A stretch of DNA of 48,734 nt from Chloroflexota bacterium (GTDB taxonomy: Bacteria; Chloroflexota; Dehalococcoidia; Bin125). A model generated the notes under the pieces. That model had not been told where the DNA came from and did not search any database. It was given only the letters and a program-made list of their open reading frames with translations. Position numbers and translations under genes: made by a program. The stretch covers positions 1 through 48,734 of the forward strand of contig JAPOXB010000075.1 of assembly GCA_026707335.1 (NCBI GenBank). The letters are read 5' to 3'. This document shows, piece by piece, positions 34,687 through 44,313 of the stretch (position 1 is the first letter of the stretch; every line of letters begins with the position of its first letter).

Positions 34687-35855
34687 GCAGCCGCGAGATG
34701 ACTCCCCGCCCGCGCTCCGTCGCCGCGCCGAGTTTCGACCCGGGCGCCGGCGAGTCGCCCTGGCGGCGGGCCCTGCGCTCGCTGTTCAAGAAGCGCGTCG
34801 CCGTGCTGGCCCTGCTGGCCATCACGATCATCTACGGGGCGGGGGCCTACACCTTCCTCGACGCGTTCGGCATCCCCACCGGCCTGCAGGACCCCACGAA
34901 GACCAATCTCACCCTGCGCCGCCCCATCCGCGAGGGAGAGCTGCTGGGCGACTTCGTCGCGCGCCACGGCGTCTCCGTCGAGACCGTCGCCCAATTGAAC
35001 CCGGAGGTCGTCGACGAGTTCGGCCCCCTCACCGAGGCGACCACTCTCCGCGCCGGCACCCAGCTCGTGCTCCAGCTCGACGCCGCCCTGCAGGCCCCCT
35101 CGTCCGAGCACTGGTTCGGGACCGACCGCACTGGCCGCGACCTCTTCAGTCAGACGCTCTTCTCCGCCCGCACGACGATCGTGATGACGATCATCGTGTT
35201 CTTCCTGGGCAGCCTCTTCCTGGGCCTCGGCCTGGGCCTGCTGGCCGGCTACGCGGCGGGCTGGATCGACCAAGTGATCATGCGCATCGGCGACGTGATT
35301 CTGGGCATCCCCGGCCTGCTCGTGCTGATCGTCGTCAGTTCGGCCTTCCGCGAACGCTGGACGGACGCCTTCACCGACATCGACACCTTCCTCGGTGGCA
35401 GCTTCTTCATCGACCAGGGCATCGACCACATCACGCTGCTCGTCGTCGCGCTCACCTTCTTCGGCTGGGTCGATACGGCCCGCTTCGTGCGCGCCCAGAC
35501 GCTGTCCCTGCGCGAGGCCGACTTCATCCTGGCCGCCGAGTCGATCGGCGCGCGCACGCCGCGCATCCTCGTCCGCCACCTCTTCCCCGGCATCCTGCCC
35601 TGGATCATCGTGGGGCTCTCGGCCACCTTCGCGGGCGTGGCCGGGGCGGAGGTCGTACTGACCTTCCTCGGCATCGGCATCCAGCCGCCCACGGCATCCT
35701 TCGGTGCGATGATCGCCGACGCCGGCGGCATCCGCACCTTCAACCTGCACCCGCACCTGCTGCTCGTGCCCGGCGTGACCGTGGCCATCATCATCTTCGC
35801 CTTCAACCTGCTCGGCGACGCCGTCAACGACGTCGTCAACCCGCGCGGGCGCTGA
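34683..35855 (+). CDS. ABC importer permease, DppC/OppC family, with LysM-like insertion
   Basis: A 390-residue permease, about 90 residues longer than usual. The first helix is at about 38-60. The conserved HWFGTDRTGRDLFSQ segment lies at 143-157, and the EAA loop later contains AAESIGARTPRILVRHLFPGILP. Between the first helix and the conserved segment, residues about 80-131 resemble a LysM domain: GELLGDFVARHGVSVETVAQ, an LNP turn, then LRAGTQLVL. By family topology this loop faces outside, so it could bind cell-wall glycan or dock the lipoprotein. The call is pattern-based. It is translationally coupled to the upstream permease; no ATPase gene follows. Confidence 0.9.
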   Translation: MSSREMTPRPRSVAAPSFDPGAGESPWRRALRSLFKKRVAVLALLAITIIYGAGAYTFLDAFGIPTGLQDPTKTNLTLRRPIREGELLGDFVARHGVSVETVAQLNPEVVDEFGPLTEATTLRAGTQLVLQLDAALQAPSSEHWFGTDRTGRDLFSQTLFSARTTIVMTIIVFFLGSLFLGLGLGLLAGYAAGWIDQVIMRIGDVILGIPGLLVLIVVSSAFRERWTDAFTDIDTFLGGSFFIDQGIDHITLLVVALTFFGWVDTARFVRAQTLSLREADFILAAESIGARTPRILVRHLFPGILPWIIVGLSATFAGVAGAEVVLTFLGIGIQPPTASFGAMIADAGGIRTFNLHPHLLLVPGVTVAIIIFAFNLLGDAVNDVVNPRGR

Positions 35856-35902
35856 CCTTCGGCCTACCGCCGCGCTTTCGGGGCCCGGCCCCGGGCCGTT
35901 GA

Positions 35903-35908
35903 TATACT
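35903..35908 (+). promoter_or_regulatory. Extended -10 promoter of tig
   Basis: TGATATACT: TATACT at 35903-35908 preceded by TG at the extended -10 position. It lies 54 bases before the tig ATG. A GC palindrome (GGCCCGG, CC, CCGGGCC at 35882-35897) sits at the -35 position and may serve as terminator of the permease operon or as an operator. Confidence 0.5.
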
Positions 35909-35962
35909 GGCCGCCACAACCGTCCGAACAGCGCAAGTCGCGCAACGCAAGTCCAAGGCCGC

Positions 35963-37351
35963 ATGAAAGTCACGACCGAACGCATCCCCGAGGCGCAGAT
36001 CGTCCTCGAGGTCGAACTCGACGACGAGCGCGTCGCCAAGTCGCTCAACCAGGCCGCCAAGCGGCTGTCGCAGCGCTACCGCATCCCCGGCTTCCGCAAG
36101 GGCAAGGCGCCCCGCGTGATCGTCGAGCAGACCCTCGGCGCCGAGGCCGTCTTCGAAGAGGCCATGGAGCGCATGATCCCCAACGCCTACGAGCAGGCCA
36201 TCAAGGACGAGGGCATCGAGCCCATCGGCCCGCCCGAGGTGGACAACATCGACCGCGACCCCTTCCGCTTCCGCGCCCGCCTGCCCATGCCGCCCGAGAT
36301 CGACCTCGGCCCCTACCGCGAGATCGCGCGCATAGAGGAGCCCGTCGTCGTCAGCGACGACGACCTCGCCGACGCCGTCCTCGAGGTGCGCCGCAGCCAC
36401 GCCGTGCTTGAGCCCGTCGAGCGGCCCGTCGAACTCAACGATCGGCTCAAGGCCGACGTCCGCGCCACGATCAACGGCCAGCAGGCCCTCGACCAACCCG
36501 ACGCCGACTTCCACGTGCGCGAGGGCATGGTCATCGGCATCCCCGGCGTGGTCGACGAGTTGGTCGGCCTCGGCCTGGGCGAGCACACCTTCGCGGTCGA
36601 CGCGCCCGACGATTGGGACGACGAGGACGTCGCGGGCAAGACCGCGGTCTTCACCGTGACCATCAAGGAGATCAAGAAGGAGATCCTGCCCGACGCCGAC
36701 GACGACCTCGCCAGCGAGGCGGGCGAGGTCGACTCGTTCGAGGAACTGCGCGCCAAACTGCGGGAGGATCTGCGCACCCGAGCGGAGGAGCGTTCGCTTG
36801 AGGACCACAACGAGGCGCTCCTGCAGGCTGTCATCGGGGGCGCGTCGATCGAGTTCCCGCCGCTGCTGGCCCAGAACGAGATCGAGCACATGCTGCACGA
36901 GGTCGCCCGGAGCATCGGCCAGGATCCGCGGGAGTTGGTCCAATCACAGGATCCGAAGGTCATCCAGATGCGCGAGCGCATGCGCGAGGAAGCTGCGGTG
37001 CGCGTGCGCCGCGGTCTCGTCATCGAAAAAGTGGCCGAGGCCGAGTCGATCGAGGTTGGCGAGGACGACATCGAGGCGGAATTCGACCGCATCGCGGGCA
37101 ACGGCCCGCAGGCCGAGCAGGTCCGCAACATGATCGACACCCCGGGCGGTCGCGCCATGACGCGCCGCAACCTGATCAGCGCCCGCGTCATTGACCGCCT
37201 CAGCGAGATCGCCCGCGAGAACGCGCTCGCCGCCGAGGACGTTGAAGAGGACACGCCCGCCGACGACGATGCAAACGCGGAGGCCCCGGACGGGGCCGCG
37301 CCGGCCGCGGACGATCCGGACGCGGCTGGCCCCGAGCAAGCGGATGAGTAA
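35963..37351 (+). CDS. tig: Trigger factor, ribosome-associated chaperone and peptidyl-prolyl isomerase
   Basis: A 462-residue trigger factor. The N-terminal ribosome-binding domain contains the signature GFRKGKAP near residue 45. The FKBP-like isomerase domain (about 160-240) is divergent, and the helical chaperone domain follows. The C-terminus ends in an unusual acidic and Ala/Pro-rich tail of about 35 residues (EEDTPADDD and similar). It binds nascent chains at the ribosome exit. The position directly before clpP and clpX is the classical arrangement linking folding and degradation. No strong Shine-Dalgarno is seen (AGG at short spacing). Confidence 0.95.
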   Translation: MKVTTERIPEAQIVLEVELDDERVAKSLNQAAKRLSQRYRIPGFRKGKAPRVIVEQTLGAEAVFEEAMERMIPNAYEQAIKDEGIEPIGPPEVDNIDRDPFRFRARLPMPPEIDLGPYREIARIEEPVVVSDDDLADAVLEVRRSHAVLEPVERPVELNDRLKADVRATINGQQALDQPDADFHVREGMVIGIPGVVDELVGLGLGEHTFAVDAPDDWDDEDVAGKTAVFTVTIKEIKKEILPDADDDLASEAGEVDSFEELRAKLREDLRTRAEERSLEDHNEALLQAVIGGASIEFPPLLAQNEIEHMLHEVARSIGQDPRELVQSQDPKVIQMRERMREEAAVRVRRGLVIEKVAEAESIEVGEDDIEAEFDRIAGNGPQAEQVRNMIDTPGGRAMTRRNLISARVIDRLSEIARENALAAEDVEEDTPADDDANAEAPDGAAPAADDPDAAGPEQADE

Positions 37352-37377
37352 GCTCGGATCGGCGCACGTCCGCCCGG

Positions 37378-37383
37378 TACACT
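37378..37383 (+). promoter_or_regulatory. -10-like TACACT upstream of clpP
   Basis: TACACT lies 47 bases before the clpP ATG, in the tig-clpP gap. No clear -35. It suggests clpPX can be transcribed separately from tig. Confidence 0.35.
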
Positions 37384-37430
37384 GAAGTCAGGCGCCGCGG
37401 CCGCCCGGTCGCGGCCGGCAAGGAGAAGCG

Positions 37431-38066
37431 ATGTCCCTGGTCCACCCCGCCGCGATCGTCCCCATGGTCGTCGAGAGCACGAACCGCGGCGAACGCGCCT
37501 ACGACATCTACTCGCTGCTTCTGCGCGAACGCATCATCTTCCTCGGCACCCCCATCGACGACCAGGTCGCCAACGTCATCGTCGCCCAGTTGCTCTACCT
37601 CAACCGCGAGGATCCGGAGCGCGACATCCAGCTCTACATCCACTCTCCCGGCGGCTCGATCACCGCCGGCCTCGCCGTCTATGACACGATGCAGTTGATG
37701 GACGCGAACATCTCCACCATCTGCGTGGGCATGGCCGCCTCGTTCGGCACCGTGCTGCTCTCGGCCGGCGCGCCCGGCAAGCGCTACGCGCTGCCCAACT
37801 CCACCGTCCACATGCACCAGGCCCTCGGCGGCGCCCGCGGCCAGGCCTCCGACATCGAGATCGCCGCCCGCGAGATCTTGCGCGAGAACGAGATCATCCG
37901 CGGCATCCTGGCCGAGCACACCGGCCAGCCGCTCGACGTCATCAAGCGCGATACCGACCGCGATTTCTATCTCGACGCCGAACAGGCGAAGGAGTACGGC
38001 CTGATCGACGAGGTCCTCAGCGGCCCCGCCGGCCGGGACGACTCCGCCGCCGCCGCGGCGTCCTGA
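37431..38066 (+). CDS. clpP: ClpP, ATP-dependent Clp protease proteolytic subunit
   Basis: A 211-residue ClpP with an intact catalytic triad: Ser104 in GMAASFG, His129 in HMHQALGG, Asp178 in DTDRDFYL. The SPGGSITAG loop is present. It forms the barrel that degrades proteins unfolded by ClpX or ClpA/C. GGAGAA four bases before the ATG is an excellent ribosome site. The C-terminus carries an Ala/Asp-rich tail after the conserved core. It is followed 68 bases later by clpX. Confidence 0.96.
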   Translation: MSLVHPAAIVPMVVESTNRGERAYDIYSLLLRERIIFLGTPIDDQVANVIVAQLLYLNREDPERDIQLYIHSPGGSITAGLAVYDTMQLMDANISTICVGMAASFGTVLLSAGAPGKRYALPNSTVHMHQALGGARGQASDIEIAAREILRENEIIRGILAEHTGQPLDVIKRDTDRDFYLDAEQAKEYGLIDEVLSGPAGRDDSAAAAAS

Positions 38067-38134
38067 CGGCCCGCCGCCGCGCTCCCCCACGGGCGCCGGC
38101 GGACGACCGGGCGATTACCTGGGAGGAGCGCGCA

Positions 38135-39487
<1,353 letters not shown>

Positions 39488-39522
39488 GCCCCCGCCCGCT
39501 TGTCCTTGGTTAGTCGGCTCCC

Positions 39523-40275
39523 ATGCCGCCCGGGCCCCAGCCGCTCGACCAACTGCTCGTCGCGCGCGGCCTCGCCGCCGATCGCACGCAGGCCCGCGCG
39601 CTGATCATGGCCGGCCGTGTCAGCGGCCGCGACCGCCGCTACACCAAGCCCGGCCTTCGCCTCCCCGCCGCGGCCGACCTCCGCGTCCGCCCCGCCGCGC
39701 CCTACGTCTCCCGCGCCGGTGAGAAGCTGGCCGCCGCCCTCGATGCCTGGCCGATCGGCGTCGAGGGGCGCGTGTGCCTCGACGTCGGCGCGAGCACGGG
39801 CGGCTTCAGCGACTGCCTGCTCCAGCGCGGCGCCGCGTGCGTCTACGCCGTCGACGTCGGCTACGGCCAGCTTGCCGCCGCCCTGCGCGACGACCGCCGG
39901 ATCGTCGTCATGGAGCGCACGCACGTGCGCGACCTGCCCCCGCTCGACCCAGCTCCCAGCCTGCTCACCGTCGATGTCTCGTTCCTCTCCGCGCGCGCCG
40001 CGCTGGCCGCCGCCGTCCCCCGCGCCGCCCCCGCCGCCGACGTCGTGGTGCTCGTCAAACCGCAGTTCGAATTGCCCCGCGACGACGTCGGCGAGGACGG
40101 CGTCGTCACCGACCCCGCCCTGCACGCCGCGGCCGTCGGGCTCGTGCTCGCCTGGGCGGGCGAGCGCGGCTGGCGTCGCGCCGGCGTCGTCGCCTCGCCC
40201 CTGCGCGGGCCCGCTGGCAACCGCGAGTTCCTCTGCTGGCTGAAGGCGCCCGAAGCGGCCGGAGGGCCGTCGTGA
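39523..40275 (+). CDS. tlyA: TlyA family S4-domain rRNA 2'-O-methyltransferase
   Basis: A 250-residue protein with an N-terminal S4 RNA-binding domain (about 4-64, LDQLLVARGLAADRTQARAL) and an FtsJ-like SAM methyltransferase domain. The SAM motif is CLDVGASTGGFSDCLL, with the later VDVSFLSAR and VVLVKPQFE segments. TlyA methylates 16S and/or 23S rRNA and is often mislabelled hemolysin. No Shine-Dalgarno precedes the ATG. The stop overlaps the GTG of nadK (GTGA), matching the frequent tlyA-nadK pairing. Confidence 0.92.
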   Translation: MPPGPQPLDQLLVARGLAADRTQARALIMAGRVSGRDRRYTKPGLRLPAAADLRVRPAAPYVSRAGEKLAAALDAWPIGVEGRVCLDVGASTGGFSDCLLQRGAACVYAVDVGYGQLAAALRDDRRIVVMERTHVRDLPPLDPAPSLLTVDVSFLSARAALAAAVPRAAPAADVVVLVKPQFELPRDDVGEDGVVTDPALHAAAVGLVLAWAGERGWRRAGVVASPLRGPAGNREFLCWLKAPEAAGGPS

Positions 40276-41186
40276 GCAGCCTCCGGAAGGTCGGCATCTA
40301 CCACCACCCCCAACTCGACGCCGCCCGCGACTTCGCCGCCGAGCTGCACGACCGATTCCGCCCCCACGTCGCCGAGGTCTGGCGCTCCTCGGCCTGGGAC
40401 CCCGAGCGCTCCACCCGCGACCTGCCCGGCACCGACCTGCTGGTCAGCGTCGGCGGCGACGGCACGGTGCTGCGCGCCGCCCGCGCCGTCGTGCCCAACC
40501 CCACCCGCATCCTCGGCGTCGACATGGGCCGCCTGGCCTTCCTCACCGAGGTCACGCCCCAGGGCCTGCGCGACCGTTTCGACGCGCTGCTCGCCGGGCG
40601 CTACCGCGTCGAGGAGCGCACCATGCTCGACGTCGCCTTCCACAACGCCCCCGAGGCGGAAGCTGGCGCCCCGAGTCACGCCCTCAACGACGTCATGCTC
40701 GGCCGCACCGGCCTGGGTCGCCCCGTCTACATCAACGTCGAGGTCAACGGGGCGTTGATCGGCGTTATCCGCGCCGACGCCGTGGTCGTCGCGACCGCCA
40801 CCGGCAGCACGGGCTACTCGCTCTCCGCCGGCGGCCCCATCCTCGACCCGGCGGCCCGCAGCATCGTCGTCACCCCCGTCGCGCCGCACCTCGCGGCTGC
40901 CGCGCCCCTGGTCGTGCCGCACGACTCCGTCGTGGCGCTCAGCCCGGCCCAGGAGGGCGGCGTCGCCTTCAGCGTCGACGGCCAGGGGCAGTTCCCGGCC
41001 GGCGCCGGAGCGCGGGTGGAGGTACGCCGCAGCGAGCACGTCGCGCGGCTGATCCGCTTCGACGAGCAGCCGTTCTTCGCGCAACTGGGCCGTCGTCTGG
41101 CCTGGCTCGACGAGCGGCGGCTGGCCGGCGCCGATCAGCCCCCGCTGCCCCTGCCCGGGGCGCCGTCCGAACAGCCCCCGGAATAG
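40272..41186 (+). CDS. nadK: NAD kinase
   Basis: A 304-residue NAD(+)/ATP kinase that makes NADP. The GGDGT motif is at 61-65 (SVGGDGTVLRAA). The NE/D motif appears as ALNDVML, and the conserved TATGSTGYSLSAGGPI segment follows. GGAGGG five bases before GTG 40272 and the four-base overlap with tlyA fix the start; the longer upstream frame is a tlyA shadow. The C-terminus has a Pro-rich tail of about 20 residues not shared by the family. Confidence 0.94.
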   Translation: MSSLRKVGIYHHPQLDAARDFAAELHDRFRPHVAEVWRSSAWDPERSTRDLPGTDLLVSVGGDGTVLRAARAVVPNPTRILGVDMGRLAFLTEVTPQGLRDRFDALLAGRYRVEERTMLDVAFHNAPEAEAGAPSHALNDVMLGRTGLGRPVYINVEVNGALIGVIRADAVVVATATGSTGYSLSAGGPILDPAARSIVVTPVAPHLAAAAPLVVPHDSVVALSPAQEGGVAFSVDGQGQFPAGAGARVEVRRSEHVARLIRFDEQPFFAQLGRRLAWLDERRLAGADQPPLPLPGAPSEQPPE

Positions 41187-41242
41187 CCCCGCCGCGACGG
41201 GGATTTTGAGTTCCGCCGCTACGACCGACGCCCGCGCTCCGC

Positions 41243-41248
41243 TACGAT
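41243..41248 (+). promoter_or_regulatory. -10-like TACGAT upstream of argA-like gene
   Basis: TACGAT lies 68 bases before the ATG at 41317 in a 130-base gap after nadK. No -35 is evident. Confidence 0.3.
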
Positions 41249-41316
41249 GGGGACTCCCTCCCGCACCGACGCCCGGAGCCACAGCCAGCCCGGCGTCGTA
41301 TTCCGATCGAGGGAGC

Positions 41317-41844
41317 ATGACGACGACCCAGCCGCCGCCGCTGCCGCAGCAGCCCGACGCCCCGGCTCCGCCCGCGCTTCGGGCCGAGCCCGCGCGCCTC
41401 TCGGACGTGCCCGGCATCCAGCGCCTCATCCAGTACTGGGCCGACGAGACCGGCGACGTGCTGCCCCGCAGCGAGGGCGAGATCTACGGCACCCTGCGCG
41501 ACTTCATGGTCGTGCGCGACGGCGACCGCCTGCTCGCCGCCGGCGCCCTGCACATCGAGTGGAAGGACTTGGCCGAGGTCAAGTCGATGGTCGTCGATCC
41601 GGGGCAGCAGGGCCGGGGTCTGGGACGCATCGTGGTCGAGGCGCTGCTCGAGGAGGCGCGCGGACTGGGCCTGCGCACGGTCTTCGCGCTCACGACCACG
41701 CCCGCCTTCTTCGAGCGGCTGGGCTTCCGGCAGGCCGCCGTCTCGGCCTTCCCCCGCAAGGTCTGGAACGAGTGCTTCCGCTGCCCCAAGTACACCAACT
41801 GCGACGAGGTCGCCCTCTCCATCGACCTGCGGCCGCCCGCGTGA
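41317..41844 (+). CDS. argA: GNAT N-acetyltransferase, single-domain ArgA-like (probable N-acetylglutamate synthase)
   Basis: A 175-residue GNAT protein after a Pro-rich N-terminus of about 20 residues. The acetyl-CoA loop is VVDPGQQGRGLGRIVVEALL. The IQYWADETGDVLPRSEGEIY start, the ALHIEWKDLAEVKSM strand and the tail FRCPKYTNCDEVALSIDL match the short ArgA-type acetyltransferases, which lack the amino-acid kinase domain and are known or proposed to acetylate glutamate or glutamine in arginine synthesis. GAGGGAG precedes the ATG. The stop overlaps the GTG of the Nudix gene. Family placement is from memory of the C-terminal Cys motif; the substrate is inferred. Confidence 0.8.
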   Translation: MTTTQPPPLPQQPDAPAPPALRAEPARLSDVPGIQRLIQYWADETGDVLPRSEGEIYGTLRDFMVVRDGDRLLAAGALHIEWKDLAEVKSMVVDPGQQGRGLGRIVVEALLEEARGLGLRTVFALTTTPAFFERLGFRQAAVSAFPRKVWNECFRCPKYTNCDEVALSIDLRPPA

Positions 41845-42437
41845 GCGACCCACCCCCGCCCGACCCGCTCCAGGAGGAGACCGTCTCCAGCGAGCGCCTC
41901 TATGAGGGGCGGATCGTCAGCGTGCGCCGTGATACCCAGCGTCTCGCCGACGGGCGTGAGGCCGGCCGCGAGGTGGTCGAGCACGCGCCGGCCGTGGTCA
42001 TCCTCGCGTTCGACGAGGAGGGCCGCATCGTGTTCGTGCGCCAGTGGCGATCGCCCGCCGGGCGGCCGCTGCTGGAGTTGCCGGCCGGCGGCGTCGAGCC
42101 GGGCGAGGATCCGCGCGCCTGCGCCGCGCGCGAACTCCAGGAGGAGGCGGGGCTGAAGCCCGGCTCGCTGGAGCCGCTGCCGAGCTTCTACGTCGCGCCG
42201 GGCTGGGCCACCGAGTACCTCTACGGCTTCCTCGCCCGCGACTGCGAGCCCTCCCGCCTGCCCGGCGACGCCGACGAGCGCCTCGTCGTGGAGCGCTACA
42301 CCCTGGGTGAGGCGATGGACCTGATCGTCGCCGGCGAGATCGAGGACGCCAAGAGCATCATCTGCCTGCAGGCTGTCGCGCTGCGGGCGGTGGGCGCCCT
42401 CGGCGCGAAGGTCATCCGCTTCTACGCGGGGGAGTAG
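41841..42437 (+). CDS. Nudix hydrolase, ADP-ribose pyrophosphatase type
   Basis: A 198-residue Nudix protein of the NudF/ADP-ribose pyrophosphatase group. The Nudix box reads GGVEPGEDPRACAA then RELQEEAGL, with all key residues, preceded by FVRQWRSPAGRPLLELPAG and followed by the group-typical YVAPGWATEYLYGFLAR. It probably hydrolyses ADP-ribose or a related nucleotide sugar. It starts at GTG 41841 overlapping the argA-like stop, so the two are co-translated, although no metabolic link between them is obvious. Confidence 0.9.
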   Translation: MSDPPPPDPLQEETVSSERLYEGRIVSVRRDTQRLADGREAGREVVEHAPAVVILAFDEEGRIVFVRQWRSPAGRPLLELPAGGVEPGEDPRACAARELQEEAGLKPGSLEPLPSFYVAPGWATEYLYGFLARDCEPSRLPGDADERLVVERYTLGEAMDLIVAGEIEDAKSIICLQAVALRAVGALGAKVIRFYAGE

Positions 42438-42477
42438 TCCCGGCGTCGCGGCTCGCCCTGCCCAGATAGCCGGCAAA

Positions 42478-42506
42478 TTGAACGGCCCAGAACCCCCGTG
42501 TACGAT
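42478..42506 (+). promoter_or_regulatory. Promoter of the sdhABE operon
   Basis: TTGAAC (42478-42483) and TACGAT (42501-42506) are separated by exactly 17 bases, with a leader of about 35 bases to the GTG at 42549. One of the best promoters in the window. Confidence 0.65.
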
Positions 42507-42548
42507 CGCTCCTGCCGCGGGCCCGCCCGCGCGAGGGGAGATGCCTGA

Positions 42549-44279
42549 GTGCTCCAACACGACGTCCTGATCGTCGGGTCCGGCCTCGCCGGGATGCGCG
42601 CGGCGCTCGAAGTCTCCCAGGATCCCGGCATCGACGTCGCGATCCTCACCAAGGTCCACCCGCTTCGTTCCCATTCCGGCGCCGCCCAGGGCGGTATCGC
42701 CGCCTCGCTCGGCAACTCCTCGGACGACGACTCCTGGGAGCTGCACATGTACGACACGGTCAAGGGCGGCGACTTCCTCGTCGACCAGAACGCGGCCGAG
42801 ATCCTGGGCCGCGAGGCGCCGGAGAACATCTTCGAACTCGAACACATGGGCTGCGCCTTCTCCCGCATGGACGACGGCCGCATCGCGCAGCGGCGCTTCG
42901 GCGGGCACACCGCCCCGCGCGCCGTCTACGCCGCCGACCGCACCGGCCACGCCCTGCTCACCGTCCTCTTCGAGCAGTTGCTCAAGCGGGGCGTCAAGGT
43001 CTACAGCGAGTGGTACGCCCTCGACCTCGTGATCCGCGACAACACCTGCCAGGGCCTCGTCGCCTACGACATCCTCAGCGGCGGCATCGAGGCCATCCAG
43101 GCCAAGGCCGTCATGTTCGCGACGGGCGGCTACGGCCGCACTTTCCGCATCACGACCAACGCCTTCGCCTCCACCGGCGACGGCGTGGTGATGGCCTACC
43201 GCGCCGGCATCCCGCTGCAGGACATGGAGTTCGTTCAGTTCCACCCGACCGGGCTGCAGGGCTCCGGCATCCTGCTCAGCGAGGCCGCCCGCGGCGAGGG
43301 CGCCCACCTCGTCAACGCGCAGGGCAAGCGCTTCATGGAGGATTACGCGCCCGGCCGCATGGAGCTCGCCCCCCGCGACATCGTCGCCCGCGCAGAGCAG
43401 TCGGAGATCGACGCCGGCCGCGGCGTCACCGAGAAGGGCGATTCGGTCTTCATGGATCTGCGCCCCATCGGCGAGCAGCGCATCCGCTACGCGCTGCCCT
43501 CCGTGATGCACCTGGCGCGCGACTTCGTCGGCCTCGACCCCATCCAGGATCCAATCCCCATCCAGCCCACCGCGCACTACTCGATGGGCGGCATCCCCTG
43601 CGACGTCGACGGGCAGGTGCGTCTCAAGGACCAGGACGACGCGCCCATCACCGGCTTCTACGCCGCCGGCGAGTGCTCCTGCGTCTCCGTCCACGGGGCC
43701 AACCGGCTGGGCACCAACTCGCTGCTGGAGGCGGTGGTCTTCGGCCGCCGCACCGGCCGCGCGATCCGCGACCAGGTCCGCGACCTCGCCCCGACGAGCA
43801 TCAGCGAGGGCGAAATGCAGCCCGCGGTCGCCGAGGTCGACCGCTTCATCCGCGGCGACGGCTCGGAGAGCGTCGGCGCGATCCGCGCCGACCTGCGCGA
43901 CGTGATGATGGACAAGTGCGGCGTCTTCCGGGAGGCCGGACAGCTGCAGGAGTGCCTGAGCGACGTCAAGGATCTGCAGGCGCGCTTCGCGAAATCGCGC
44001 ATCGACGACCGCGGCACGATCTTCAACACCGACCTGCTGGACGCCATTGAACTCGGGCACATGCTGGAGTTCTCCGAGGTCATCACCGTCGGCGCGATCA
44101 ACCGCACCGAGAGTCGGGGCGGCCACGCGCGTCGCGACTACCCGACCCGCGACGACGAGCAGTGGTTCAAGCACACGCTCGCCTACCGCGACGACGACGG
44201 CCCCCGCCTGACCTACAGCGCGGTCAACATGGCGCCCCGTCACCGCGAGGCCTATCCGCCGGAGGAACGCAAGTACTGA
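42549..44279 (+). CDS. sdhA: Succinate dehydrogenase/fumarate reductase flavoprotein subunit
   Basis: A 576-residue flavoprotein. The dinucleotide-binding motif is LIVGSGLAGMRAAL. His42 in RSHSGAAQGGIAASLG sits where FAD is covalently attached in the family. Substrate-site segments are QFHPTGLQGSGIL and HGANRLGTNSLLEAVVFGR, and the C-terminal helical domain is complete. It oxidises succinate to fumarate in the TCA cycle or runs in reverse. The start is GTG 42549 with GAGGGGA upstream. sdhB follows after 34 bases. The lack of transmembrane partners in the operon indicates a non-classical complex II. Confidence 0.95.
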   Translation: MLQHDVLIVGSGLAGMRAALEVSQDPGIDVAILTKVHPLRSHSGAAQGGIAASLGNSSDDDSWELHMYDTVKGGDFLVDQNAAEILGREAPENIFELEHMGCAFSRMDDGRIAQRRFGGHTAPRAVYAADRTGHALLTVLFEQLLKRGVKVYSEWYALDLVIRDNTCQGLVAYDILSGGIEAIQAKAVMFATGGYGRTFRITTNAFASTGDGVVMAYRAGIPLQDMEFVQFHPTGLQGSGILLSEAARGEGAHLVNAQGKRFMEDYAPGRMELAPRDIVARAEQSEIDAGRGVTEKGDSVFMDLRPIGEQRIRYALPSVMHLARDFVGLDPIQDPIPIQPTAHYSMGGIPCDVDGQVRLKDQDDAPITGFYAAGECSCVSVHGANRLGTNSLLEAVVFGRRTGRAIRDQVRDLAPTSISEGEMQPAVAEVDRFIRGDGSESVGAIRADLRDVMMDKCGVFREAGQLQECLSDVKDLQARFAKSRIDDRGTIFNTDLLDAIELGHMLEFSEVITVGAINRTESRGGHARRDYPTRDDEQWFKHTLAYRDDDGPRLTYSAVNMAPRHREAYPPEERKY

Positions 44280-44313
44280 GCGCCGCGGCCGCCCGGCGCG
44301 CAGGAGGACGACG

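Noticed and set aside
35882..35897. Intrinsic terminator after the permease genes
   Set aside because: A perfect GC palindrome with only two loop bases and no T-run; recorded only as a possible operator/terminator near the tig promoter.
39523..40275. Hemolysin
   Set aside because: The S4 plus FtsJ-like methyltransferase layout identifies TlyA, an rRNA methyltransferase; the hemolysin name is historical.
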